The notes under the pieces: model-generated | Told to the model about the DNA's origin: nothing | The model's database searches: none | The model's input: only the letters and a program-made list of their open reading frames with translations | Translations under genes and position numbers: made by a program | Origin: JBBROS01 sp965213845 | GTDB taxonomy: Bacteria; Pseudomonadota; Alphaproteobacteria; Acetobacterales; Acetobacteraceae | Length of the DNA stretch: 64,000 nucleotides | Assembly (NCBI GenBank): GCA_965213845.1 | Contig: CBDCAI010000005.1 | Coordinates: forward strand, 806,001-870,000 | Reading direction: 5' to 3' | In this document: piece by piece, positions 16,408 through 24,358 of the stretch | How positions within the stretch are numbered: position 1 is the stretch's first letter | Layout of the letters: each line of letters starts with the position of its first letter

Positions 16408-16746
16408 AAGAAACGCCTTAGCGCAGCTTCGGCCACCAGTGGCTCGTGCGCTGACCGGTGGGATGCATGCCTCGCATGACTCGGCGATCAGATTGCTAGT
16501 CGGTGCCCGTTGCTTCGTCTCGAAAGCCTTCCCTTGCAAGCATGCCCGACCGCGACCGATTCGTAGTCGTCGGCGCCAGACAATGCCGCTTGCCGCGAGG
16601 CTTACATGCTGCCAAAGCCCGTGTGTGTTCGCCGATGATCGCCAACAATCACCCGAAAATTACACCCAGTCCTGCACCCAGGCCAAGAATACGCTTCGGC
16701 ACGCCCGATCGGGAATGCCTTTAACCCATTGTGCTACAAAAAAACC
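16408..16746. other. 339-bp stretch with no recognisable gene
   Basis: It lies between the broken molybdopterin gene and the 3' end of tRNA-Gly. Short open frames occur in several phases but none has family features or a good ribosome site. Composition is less GC-rich than the neighbours, with a run of seven A (16738-16744) directly beside the tRNA. It may be debris from integration and deletion at the tRNA. Confidence 0.6.
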
Positions 16747-16821
16747 TGGAGCGGGCGAAGGGATTCGAACCCTCGACCCCAACCTTGGCAAGGTTGTGCT
16801 CTACCCCTGAGCTACGCCCGC
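16747..16821 (-). tRNA. tRNA-Gly (anticodon GCC), CCA encoded
   Basis: Read on the minus strand, the 75 nt fold into a full cloverleaf. The acceptor is GCGGGCG/CGCCCGC, the D-arm GCTC/GAGC, the anticodon arm CAACC-TTGCCAA-GGTTG with anticodon GCC, and the T-arm GAGGG-TTCGAAT-CCCTT. Discriminator T and a genomic CCA complete the 3' end at 16747. The 3' end faces the 2.5-kb decayed region, the usual side for integration of mobile DNA. Confidence 0.97.
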
Positions 16822-16836
16822 GCTCCAGAGCGGCGG

Positions 16837-16865
16837 TGTTTAGGCTGGTCCGGTATGGGATGCAA
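16837..16865 (-). promoter_or_regulatory. likely sigma-70 promoter of tRNA-Gly
   Basis: On the minus strand TTGCAT (16865-16860) is followed after exactly 17 bp by TAAACA (16842-16837), about 15 bp before the first base of the mature tRNA. This is a reasonable -35/-10 pair in a region that otherwise has few AT-rich hexamers. Confidence 0.5.
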
Positions 16866-16994
16866 GGGGGGCTCTACGGTGTGTTCGGGAGCCCTCGATG
16901 TGTCCGGATGCCGGGTGGCACGACTTCGGGGTTCGGCTTGCTGGCCAGGGGTAGCGGGTTGCTGATACAGGGAGGGGCAGCCTTGGGAGTTCAC

Positions 16995-17702
16995 ATGCGC
17001 CTGTTCGCCTTGTTGACGTTGCTGCTGGGGCTGTCGGTTGCGGTGCAGGCCGAGGGCGTGGCGCCGGCCCAGGGGCCGGTTCGGCTCACGGTCGTGGAGC
17101 TGTTCACGTCGCAGGGGTGTTCGTCCTGCCCGCCGGCGGATGCGCTGTTGGCGGAGCTGGCGACGGCGGACTCCTCGCTGCTGCCGCTCGGGCTGCACGT
17201 CACCTATTGGGACCGGCTGGGGTGGAAGGACCCGTATTCCTTTGCGGGCGCGACGGAGCGGCAGCGGGCGTTCAGCAGCAGGCTGAAGCTCGAGACGGTC
17301 TACACGCCCCAGGTCGTGGTCGATGGGCGGCTCGAGGTGGTGGGGTCGGACCGTGCTGCCGTGCGGCGGGCGATCGGGGCGGTCCGGGCGGCGCCGCGGG
17401 CGGGTGTGGCGCTCGCGCTGTCGGCCGCGCCGGGCGGCGTGACGGTGCATGCCGGGGCGGGCGAGGGGCGCGGGATGCTTCTGCTGGTGGGGTTCGACCG
17501 GCAGCACACGACGCCGGTGCGGGCCGGGGAGAATGGCGGGCGGACGCTGACGGAGGTCAACGTGGTGCGCGCGATCGCCCCGGCGGGGACATGGGACGGC
17601 GCGGCGCTGGACCTCGTGGCGCCGCGCCCCCTGGGTGAGCGGACGGCCCTGCTGCTGCAGGCCGAGGATGGCCGGATCCTCGGCGCGGTGGCGCTGCCTT
17701 AG
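16995..17702 (+). CDS. DUF1223 domain-containing exported protein (thioredoxin-like)
   Basis: A 235-residue protein with a signal peptide (MRLFALLTLLLGLSVAVQA). The start of the mature domain is VVELFTSQGCSSCPPADALL, a thioredoxin-like strand-CxxC-helix that marks DUF1223. The next conserved block is HVTYWDRLGWKDPYS and then YTPQVVVDGR. The CSSC pair suggests a periplasmic redox role, but no substrate is established for the family. The ATG at 16995 has GGGAG five bases upstream. The gene stands alone between tRNA-Gly (other strand) and an amidohydrolase gene. Confidence 0.88.
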   Translation: MRLFALLTLLLGLSVAVQAEGVAPAQGPVRLTVVELFTSQGCSSCPPADALLAELATADSSLLPLGLHVTYWDRLGWKDPYSFAGATERQRAFSSRLKLETVYTPQVVVDGRLEVVGSDRAAVRRAIGAVRAAPRAGVALALSAAPGGVTVHAGAGEGRGMLLLVGFDRQHTTPVRAGENGGRTLTEVNVVRAIAPAGTWDGAALDLVAPRPLGERTALLLQAEDGRILGAVALP

Positions 17703-17808
17703 TGCTCTGACGCATTCGGGTGGTGTAGAATGAGCCGGAGCACGCGGTTGTTGTGGTGGGCCGCTTCAGCGCACGGGCAGAGATGCCCGTCAGCATCGGA
17801 CCACTAGC

Positions 17809-19041
17809 GTGTTCGACACGGTCGTCCGCGATGCCCTGTTCGCCGGGGTGGATGGGCTGCAGCGGGCCGATGTGGGGATCTCGGCCGGGCGGATTGCCGC
17901 CATCGGGCCGGATCTGCCCCATGCCGGGCCGTCGGTCCCGGCAGCGGGCCGCCTTCTGGTGCCGGGCCTGCTCGAGACGCACATCCACCTCGACAAGACC
18001 TGCATTTTGGACCGCTGCCGGACCGAGGAGGGCACGGTGGCCGAGGCGGTGCGGGAAACCAGCGCCGCCAAGCGGGGCTTCACCGTGGATGACGTGATTG
18101 CGCGCGGCCGGCAGACGATCGAGCGGTGCATCGGCTGGGGCACGATGGGCATGCGGACGCATGTGGAGGTCGATCCCGGGATCGGCATGATCGGGTTCGA
18201 GGGCGTGCAGGCCCTGGCCCAGGAGTATGCCTGGGCGCTGGACATCGAGCTGTGCGTGTTCCCGCAGGAGGGCCTGCTGAACAACCCGGGGACGGAGGCG
18301 CTGCTGGTTGAGGGGCTGCGGCGCGGTGCCCGCGTGCTGGGCGCGGTGCCCTACATCGACACGGACCCGCGGGGGCAGATCGACCGGGTATTCGCCCTTG
18401 CGCGGGACTTCGACGTCGACATCGACATGCACCTCGACCTGGCGGACGGCACGGACGGCATGCAGGTCGAGTATGTCTGCCGCAAGACGGAGGAGTACGG
18501 CTGGGGCGGCCGGGTCGCGGTGGGGCACATGACTCAGCTAAGCCTCGTGGACCGGCCGCGTTACCTGTCGATCGCGGCGCAGCTGGCCCGGGCGGGCGTG
18601 GCGGTCACGGTGCTGCCGGCCACCGACCTGTATCTGATGGGCCGCTCGCACGACCATGCCGTGCCCCGGGGCGTCGTGCCGGTGGAAGGGCTGCGCGCGG
18701 CGGGGGTGTGCTGCTCCATTTCCACCAACAACGTGCTGAACCCGTTCACCCCGTATGGCGACGGCTCGCTGATCCGCATGGCGAACCTGTATGCCAACGT
18801 CTGCCACGTGGCGCGGCCGGACGCGCTGGCCGCCTGCCTGGCGATGATCACGACGGACAGCGCGCGGCTGATGCGCAAGACGGGGTACGGCATCGCGGTG
18901 GGCAACATGGCCGACCTGGTGCTGCTGGACGCGGCCGGGCCGGATGACGCGGTGCGGACGCTGGCGCAGCCGCTATGGGGCATGAAGGCTGGCCGCCGCA
19001 CCTTCACCCGGCCCCGCGTCGCGCTGCACCGGCCGGCATAG
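17809..19041 (+). CDS. CodA-like amidohydrolase with altered active-site residues
   Basis: A 410-residue protein of the cytosine deaminase / isopropylammelide hydrolase branch. Metal-binding H58 and H60 (ETHIHLDK), H208 (MHLD) and H240 (VGHM) are kept. Compared with E. coli CodA, the catalytic Glu three residues after the third His is Leu211 here, and the metal-ligand Asp before the last conserved block is Asn307 (STNNVLNPFTPYGDGS). So it is unlikely to deaminate cytosine in the CodA way. Other proteobacterial members with an HLD-hydrophobic motif exist, and their substrates are not known to me. The start is GTG at 17809. A peptide-binding protein gene converges 16 bp downstream. Confidence 0.75.
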   Translation: MFDTVVRDALFAGVDGLQRADVGISAGRIAAIGPDLPHAGPSVPAAGRLLVPGLLETHIHLDKTCILDRCRTEEGTVAEAVRETSAAKRGFTVDDVIARGRQTIERCIGWGTMGMRTHVEVDPGIGMIGFEGVQALAQEYAWALDIELCVFPQEGLLNNPGTEALLVEGLRRGARVLGAVPYIDTDPRGQIDRVFALARDFDVDIDMHLDLADGTDGMQVEYVCRKTEEYGWGGRVAVGHMTQLSLVDRPRYLSIAAQLARAGVAVTVLPATDLYLMGRSHDHAVPRGVVPVEGLRAAGVCCSISTNNVLNPFTPYGDGSLIRMANLYANVCHVARPDALAACLAMITTDSARLMRKTGYGIAVGNMADLVLLDAAGPDDAVRTLAQPLWGMKAGRRTFTRPRVALHRPA

Positions 19042-19057
19042 GGCAACGGCGCGCCGT

Positions 19058-20647
19058 TCAGGCCTTCTGGACGCCCCAGAACTTCGCGAAGCCCGGCGGC
19101 ATGCCGGTCACGGTCCGGCGATGCGCGGTGGGCTGGACGATCTGCCCGAGCGGCAGGTACGGTGCCTCGCTCAGCGTCTGCCGCTGCATCTGTTCGCACA
19201 CGGCGCGCTGGGCCGCGCGGTCGGGCGCGTCGAACCAGGCCTGGCGCAGCCGCTCCAGCTCGGGGTCGGACGGCCAGCCATACCAGGCGTCCTTGCCGTT
19301 GCCGCGCGCCAGGAACGAGACGGCCGGGTTCAGCACGTCGATGCCGGCCACCGCGGAGGGGAAGACGCTCCAGCCGCCGCGGTCCAGCCCCTCGCGGTTG
19401 GCCCGGCGCTGGAACATCGTGCCGGCGTCCATCGCCTGGAAGTCCACGTTCAGGCCCAGCCGCTTCAGCAGGTCCGCGCCGACCTGCGAGGTGACGCTGT
19501 TCACCGGGTGGTCGGTCGCGCCCAGCACGACCACGCGCTCGTTGCGGTAGCCGGCGGCCAAAATCGCCTGCCGCGCCGCCTCCACGCTGGCCGTGCCGAC
19601 GGCCTGGTCCAGCCCGACCGTGGTGGCCATGGGCGTGCCGGGACAGAAGCAGCCGAAATCGGTGCGCCAGTTCGTGCTGTCGTCCGAGAAGGCCGTCATG
19701 AAGTCGCGCTCGCTGGTGGCGCTGAGCACGGCGCGGCGGATGGCCCGGTTGTCGAAGGGCGGATGCAGCATGTTGAAGCGCAGGATGGGCACGACCCCGG
19801 TCGTATCGTTGGTCCGCACGACGACGTTGGGATCGTTGCGCAAGGGGGGCAGCAGGTCGGGCGGCGGCGCCTCGATCCAGTCCACCTCGCCGGAGCGGAG
19901 CGCGCCGATGGCGGTCGCGGGCTCGGGCATCGTCAGCCATTCCACGCGGTCGACATGGACGGGCTTCGGCCCGCTGGTGAAACCCACGGGGCCCGGCGCG
20001 GGGATGTAGCCGGCGAAGCGCTCGTAGACGACGCGGGCGCCGGCGATACGCTCGTGCTCCAGGAAGCGGAAGGGGCCGCTGCCCACCATCTCGGGCACGG
20101 GCTTCGTGTGCGGCAGGCGGGCCAGCCGCTCCGGCATGATGACGCAGACATGGGGCGAGATCTTGCCCAGCGCGTCGGGCAGCAGCGGGAAGGGGTGCTT
20201 GAGGCGGAAGCGGATCGTGCGATCGTCCGGCGCGTCCAGCTCGTTCGTGGCGGCCATCAGGGTCAGGCCGAAGCTGTCCACCGCGCCCCAGCGGCGGATG
20301 CTGGCCACGGCGTCGCGGGCCAGGACGGGCGTGTCGTCGTGGAAGCGCAGGCCGGGCCGCAGCGTCAGCAACCAGGTGAGGCTGTCGGGCGAGACGGTGT
20401 GGCCCTCGACCATTTGCGGCTGCGGCAGGTAGTCGGTGTCGAGGCCATAGAGCGTCTCGAACACCAGGAAGGCATGGGTGCGGGTCTGCGACGCGGTGTT
20501 CGCTACGGGGTCGAGCACGGCCAGGTCCACGTAGGGGACGAAGCGCAGCACCCGGGCCGGCCGGGCGATGACCGCTTGGGCACGGACGGCCGGCAGGCGC
20601 AGGGTCGGGGCGGCCGCGACCGCGCCCAGAAGGGTTCGGCGGAGCAT
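19058..20647 (-). CDS. ABC transporter substrate-binding protein, family 5 (peptide type), orphan 1
   Basis: A 529-residue periplasmic binding protein with a Tat/Sec-like leader (MLRRTLLGAVAAAPTLRLPAV, RAQ cut site). Family 5 features are RFVPYVDLAVLDPVA, the HTVSPDSLTWLLTLRPGLRF block, DDTPVLARDAVASIRRWG and FPLLPDALGKISP. It should bind oligopeptides or another cationic or opine-like ligand. There is no dppB/C/D/F gene beside it. It is clearly paralogous to the gene at 20932-22527. The start at 20647 has GGAAGG upstream; upstream in-frame residues lack a leader. Confidence 0.88.
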   Translation of the reverse strand: MLRRTLLGAVAAAPTLRLPAVRAQAVIARPARVLRFVPYVDLAVLDPVANTASQTRTHAFLVFETLYGLDTDYLPQPQMVEGHTVSPDSLTWLLTLRPGLRFHDDTPVLARDAVASIRRWGAVDSFGLTLMAATNELDAPDDRTIRFRLKHPFPLLPDALGKISPHVCVIMPERLARLPHTKPVPEMVGSGPFRFLEHERIAGARVVYERFAGYIPAPGPVGFTSGPKPVHVDRVEWLTMPEPATAIGALRSGEVDWIEAPPPDLLPPLRNDPNVVVRTNDTTGVVPILRFNMLHPPFDNRAIRRAVLSATSERDFMTAFSDDSTNWRTDFGCFCPGTPMATTVGLDQAVGTASVEAARQAILAAGYRNERVVVLGATDHPVNSVTSQVGADLLKRLGLNVDFQAMDAGTMFQRRANREGLDRGGWSVFPSAVAGIDVLNPAVSFLARGNGKDAWYGWPSDPELERLRQAWFDAPDRAAQRAVCEQMQRQTLSEAPYLPLGQIVQPTAHRRTVTGMPPGFAKFWGVQKA

Positions 20648-20756
20648 GGATGGTTTCCTTCCCGTGCCGCCCCGTTGGCCCGGGGCGTTCTGACCCGGCA
20701 GCTTTCGGCAACATGACCGCCCGGTCAAGCCGAGGCGGCTTGCGTCTTCGGGCAGC

Positions 20757-20906
20757 CTACCGCGGCATGCTGTTGGCGGGCTGGAAGTCGGAGTTGCCCG
20801 ACGCGTTCTGCGGCAGCGGGCGAGACATGCCGGAGACGCCCGGATGGTAGGCGGGGCCGCAGCCCGACAGCGCGGCCGCAGCCATCAGCAGCAGCACCTT
20901 CATCAT
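20757..20906 (-). CDS. small lipoprotein, 49 residues
   Basis: A short gene between the two binding-protein genes. It starts at ATG 20906 (a second ATG follows immediately). The sequence begins MMKVLLLMAAAALSGCGPAY, a textbook lipoprotein signal with lipobox LSGC and C16 as the lipidated residue. The mature peptide of 34 residues is polar and Pro/Ser/Asn-rich and ends QPANSMPR. No function is known. It sits 25 bp downstream of the binding-protein gene at 20932 on the same strand and could be translated from its transcript. Confidence 0.6.
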   Translation of the reverse strand: MMKVLLLMAAAALSGCGPAYHPGVSGMSRPLPQNASGNSDFQPANSMPR

Positions 20907-20931
20907 GGTCAAACGCCAGTCCTCCCGTGGC

Positions 20932-22527
20932 TTACGCCTTCTTCAGGCCCCAGTAGATCGGCAGGCCCTTCTGCAGGCCGGTGATCTCCTTCCGGATGGC
21001 GGTCGGGATAGAGTATTCGCCGAGCGGGAGATAGGGGACGTCGATGAAGGCCTGTTCCTGCATCTTCACCGCGGTGGCCTTCTGCGCAGCCAGGTCCGGG
21101 GCCTGGAACCACTCGTCGCGCAGGGTCTCCAGCTTCGGGCTCTCGCACCAGCCGAACCAGCCGTTCACGCCGTTGCCGCGCAGGCCCAGGTGCCCGGCGG
21201 GCGTCATCTGGTCCAGGCCGAAGAAGCTGGTGAAGAACACGCTCCAGCCGCCCTTCTCCACCGGCTCCTTGCTGGCCCGGCGCTGGATGACGGTCCCCCA
21301 GTCCGACGCCTGCACGTCGATGTTCATGCCGGCCTGCTTCAGCATGTCGGCGCCGACCAGGCCGAGCGCCGCGAGCGCCGGCAGGTCGGTGGCGACCATC
21401 ACCGCCACCTTCTGGCCGTTGTAGCCGGCCGCGGCGAGGTCAGCCTTGACGCGGGCATAGTCGGGCTTCTCCTTGATGGCCGACATCCCGACCGGGCTGG
21501 CCAAGGGCGAGATGGCCGGGAAGAAGCCGGTGCCCTGCTTCCACAGCTCCCGCTCCGCGCCGGCCACGGCCTCCATGAAGGCGGACTGGTCGACGGCACC
21601 GAGCAGGGCGCGGCGGATGGCCGGGTTGTTGAAGGGCGGCTGCAGGTGGTTGAAGCGCATCATGGCCGGCGCCCCCGTGGGATCGAGGTCCACGACCTGG
21701 ATCGCCGCCTCCTTGCGCATGGCCGGCACCAGGTCCAGCGCCGGCTCCTGCCACCAGTCCATCTGGCCCGACTTCAGGGCGCCGAACGCGGTGGAGGCGT
21801 CGGGGATGACGGTCCATTCCACGCGATCGACGTAGGCGATCTTCGGGCCGCAGGTCCAGTCGGGCTTGCCTTCGGGCCGGGGCACGTAGCCCTCGAACCG
21901 GGCATAGACGGTGCGGGCGCCGGGCACGCGCTCGTTGGCGAGGAAGCGGAAGGGGCCGCTGCCGACCGCCTCGGTGATGCTGGTGAAGGGGTCGGTCATG
22001 GCCAGGCGCTCCGGCATCATGGGGCACATGTTGCTGGCCACCTTGCCCAGCGCGTCGGGCAGCAGCGGGAAGGGGCGCTTCAGGCGGAACACGATCGTCT
22101 TGTCGTCGGCGGCGGACAGCTCGTCGGTGGCGGCCAGCAGCGCCTGGCCGAACGCGTCGCGCCGGCCCCAGCGGCGGATGCTGGCCACGCAGTCGCGCGC
22201 CAGCACCGGGGCGCCGTCATGGAACTTCAGCCCGTCGCGCAAGGTCAGGCGCCACAGCTTGCCGTCGGCTTCGGTGGCCACGGCGCCCACCATCTGCGGC
22301 TCGGCGGCGAAGCTGCTGTTCTGCCCGAACAGCGTGTCGAACACGGCAAAGCCATGGTTGCGCGCGATGTAGGCGGTGGTGGTGACCGGGTCGAGGATCG
22401 ACAGGTCCACCTGGGGAATGAACCGCAGGACCTTCGAATCCTGCGAGCGGGCGACGCGCGGCATGGACAGTGCCGCGGCACCGGCGGCGGCGGTCAGAAA
22501 GGTGCGGCGCTGCAGCACTGGGCTCAT
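20932..22527 (-). CDS. ABC transporter substrate-binding protein, family 5 (peptide type), orphan 2
   Basis: 531 residues with a leader QRRTFLTAAAGAAALSMPRV that has the twin-arginine pattern (RRTFL). The mature part parallels orphan 1: LRFIPQVDLSILDPV, then LRDGLKFHDGAPVLARD, ASIRRWGRRD, RPFPLLPDALGKV and a late WGTVIQRRA. Similarity runs the full length, so one gene arose by duplication. The ATG at 22527 was chosen because the Tat leader begins there. The divergent hutI gene starts 74 bp away, so this gap must hold both promoters. Confidence 0.9.
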   Translation of the reverse strand: MSPVLQRRTFLTAAAGAAALSMPRVARSQDSKVLRFIPQVDLSILDPVTTTAYIARNHGFAVFDTLFGQNSSFAAEPQMVGAVATEADGKLWRLTLRDGLKFHDGAPVLARDCVASIRRWGRRDAFGQALLAATDELSAADDKTIVFRLKRPFPLLPDALGKVASNMCPMMPERLAMTDPFTSITEAVGSGPFRFLANERVPGARTVYARFEGYVPRPEGKPDWTCGPKIAYVDRVEWTVIPDASTAFGALKSGQMDWWQEPALDLVPAMRKEAAIQVVDLDPTGAPAMMRFNHLQPPFNNPAIRRALLGAVDQSAFMEAVAGAERELWKQGTGFFPAISPLASPVGMSAIKEKPDYARVKADLAAAGYNGQKVAVMVATDLPALAALGLVGADMLKQAGMNIDVQASDWGTVIQRRASKEPVEKGGWSVFFTSFFGLDQMTPAGHLGLRGNGVNGWFGWCESPKLETLRDEWFQAPDLAAQKATAVKMQEQAFIDVPYLPLGEYSIPTAIRKEITGLQKGLPIYWGLKKA

Positions 22528-22601
22528 GGGGCGTTCCTTGCTTTCGTGGGAGCAGCCAAGCAAGTTGCGGGCCGTGGCTGGACGGGTGGGGGATTGGGGC
22601 A

Positions 22602-23858
22602 GTGTGGGACCGGGTCTGGACGAACGCCACCCTCGCCACGATGCAGGACGGCGGTGCACCCTTCGGCCTGGTCACGGAGGGCGCCGTGGCCGTGCGGGAC
22701 GGCCGCATCGCCTGGGTCGGCCCCGCGGCGGAGCTGCCGGGCGGCGCGGCCGTCGAGACGGTGGACTGCCGCGGCCAGGTGCTGACGCCCGGCCTGTGCG
22801 ACCCGCACACCCATGTGGTGCATGCCGGCGAGCGCCGGGGCGACTGGGAGCTGCGCCTGGCCGGCGCCACCCGCGACGACCTGGTCCGGGTGAACGGCGG
22901 CGTGCGCGGCACCATGCTGACCACCCGCGCTGCGCCCGAGGCGGCGCTGCTGGCGCAGTCGGCCAAGCGCGTCTCCGCCATGATCGCCAACGGCGTGACG
23001 ACGCTCGAGAGCAAGTCGGGCTACGGCCTCGACCTCGAGTCGGAGCTGCGGCTGCTGCGGGTCTCGCGGGAGATCGGGCGGCGCATGCCGGTCAGCGTGG
23101 TGTGCACCTTCATGGGCGCGCACGGCGTGCCGCCGGAGTACGAGGGCCGCCCCGACGACTACACCGACTTCCTGTGCGCCGAGCTGCTGCCGCGGGCGGT
23201 GGCCGAGGGCCTGGTCGACCTCGTCGACGGCTATTGCGACACCCCGGCCTTCCGCGGCTTCACCCATGCGCAGACCAGCCGGATGTTCGAGGCCGCGGCC
23301 GCGCACGGCAAGCGCGTCACGCTGCATGCGGACCAGTATTCCGAAGCCGGGGCGAGCGCCCTGGCAGCGCGGCACCATGCCCTGTCGGCGGCCCACCTCG
23401 AATACGCCAGCGAGGCCGGGGTGCGCGCGCTCGCTGCGGCCGGCACCGTCGCCGTGCTGCTGCCGGGCGCCAACTACACCCTGTTCGAGGTGCAGAAGCC
23501 ACCGGTCGCGCTGTTCCGCAGCCACGGCGTGCGCATGGCACTGGCCACCAACAACAACCCGTCCAGCTCGCCCTGCTCCATGCCCACCGCCATCATGGGC
23601 CTCGCCTGCACCCTGTTCCGCCTGACCGCGGAGCAGGCGGTGGCCGGCTTCACGCGGGAAGGCGCGCGGGCGCTGGACCTGCTAGCCGACCGCGGGACGC
23701 TGGAGGTGGGCAAGCGGGCCGACATGGTGCTGTGGGACCTCGCTCACCCGGCGGAACTGCCTTACCGCATCGCCCACAGCCCGGTGCGCGCCGTGGTGCA
23801 AGGCGGGCAGACGGTGTTCCGGGCCGAAGCGCCGGACCTGCTGGGCGAACCGGCATGA
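22602..23858 (+). CDS. hutI: imidazolonepropionase
   Basis: A 418-residue metal-dependent amidohydrolase that opens the imidazolone ring in histidine degradation, giving N-formimino-glutamate. Characteristic blocks are LTPGLCDPHTHVVHAGER with the HxH metal ligands, GVTTLESKSGYGLD, VVCTFMGAHGVPPE and TLHADQYSEAG. Further on are LPGANYTLFEVQKPP and ALATNNNPSSSPCSM. The length fits HutI (about 400). The start is GTG 22602, the first in-frame start before the typical WDRVWTNATLATM opening. The other hut genes are not in the window. Its stop overlaps the next start (ATGA). Confidence 0.93.
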   Translation: MWDRVWTNATLATMQDGGAPFGLVTEGAVAVRDGRIAWVGPAAELPGGAAVETVDCRGQVLTPGLCDPHTHVVHAGERRGDWELRLAGATRDDLVRVNGGVRGTMLTTRAAPEAALLAQSAKRVSAMIANGVTTLESKSGYGLDLESELRLLRVSREIGRRMPVSVVCTFMGAHGVPPEYEGRPDDYTDFLCAELLPRAVAEGLVDLVDGYCDTPAFRGFTHAQTSRMFEAAAAHGKRVTLHADQYSEAGASALAARHHALSAAHLEYASEAGVRALAAAGTVAVLLPGANYTLFEVQKPPVALFRSHGVRMALATNNNPSSSPCSMPTAIMGLACTLFRLTAEQAVAGFTREGARALDLLADRGTLEVGKRADMVLWDLAHPAELPYRIAHSPVRAVVQGGQTVFRAEAPDLLGEPA

Positions 23859-24358
23859 GCGGCACCGTGGATGGGACCCGCGTGCTGCGGATCGCCGCCC
23901 TGCTGGTGGCGCGGCGGCAGACGCTCGGTGTCTCGGAAGCCTCGGCCGGTGGCCTCGTTTCGGCCGCGCTGCTGGCCGTCCCCGGCGCGTCCGCGTTCTA
24001 TCTGGGCGGCGCGGTCATCTACACGGGCATCTCGCGTGAGGCGCTGCTGGGCATCCCGCCGGAGGCGCTGGGCGCGATCCGGTCCTCCACGGAACCGATG
24101 GCCGCGCTGCTGGCCCGGACCATTCGCGCGAAGCTGGGTGCGGAGTGGGGCCTGTCGGAGACGGGTGCCGCGGGCCCCTCCGGCAATCGTTACGGCGACG
24201 CGGCGGGCCATTGCTGCCTGTCGGTGTCGGGCCCGCGAAGCCTGAGCCGCACGATCGCGACCGGGTCCGCCGACCGGGCCGAAAACATGGTGACGTTCGC
24301 CGATGCCGCTCTGGCGCTGCTGGAGCAGGCACTGACCTTGCCGCAGGACGGTGCCTGA
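23855..24358 (+). CDS. CinA C-terminal family protein (nicotinamide-nucleotide amidase-like)
   Basis: A 167-residue stand-alone CinA-C domain (the PncC type hydrolyses NMN to nicotinate mononucleotide). Family features are VSEASAGGLVSAALLAVPGA, YLGGAVIYT and the late ETGAAGPSGNRYGDAAG strand-loop. The usual first motif is E-S-x-x-G-G with a conserved Ser; here it reads E28-A29-S30-A31-G32-G33, so that Ser is Ala. Activity is therefore uncertain. It overlaps hutI by four bases and the next gene by eight, so all three may form one operon. Confidence 0.82.
   Translation: MSGTVDGTRVLRIAALLVARRQTLGVSEASAGGLVSAALLAVPGASAFYLGGAVIYTGISREALLGIPPEALGAIRSSTEPMAALLARTIRAKLGAEWGLSETGAAGPSGNRYGDAAGHCCLSVSGPRSLSRTIATGSADRAENMVTFADAALALLEQALTLPQDGA

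Noticed and set aside
16747..16770. Second copy of the tRNA-Gly 3' end as attachment site
   Set aside because: No repeat of this sequence was seen on the far side of the decayed region, so integration at the tRNA remains only an inference.
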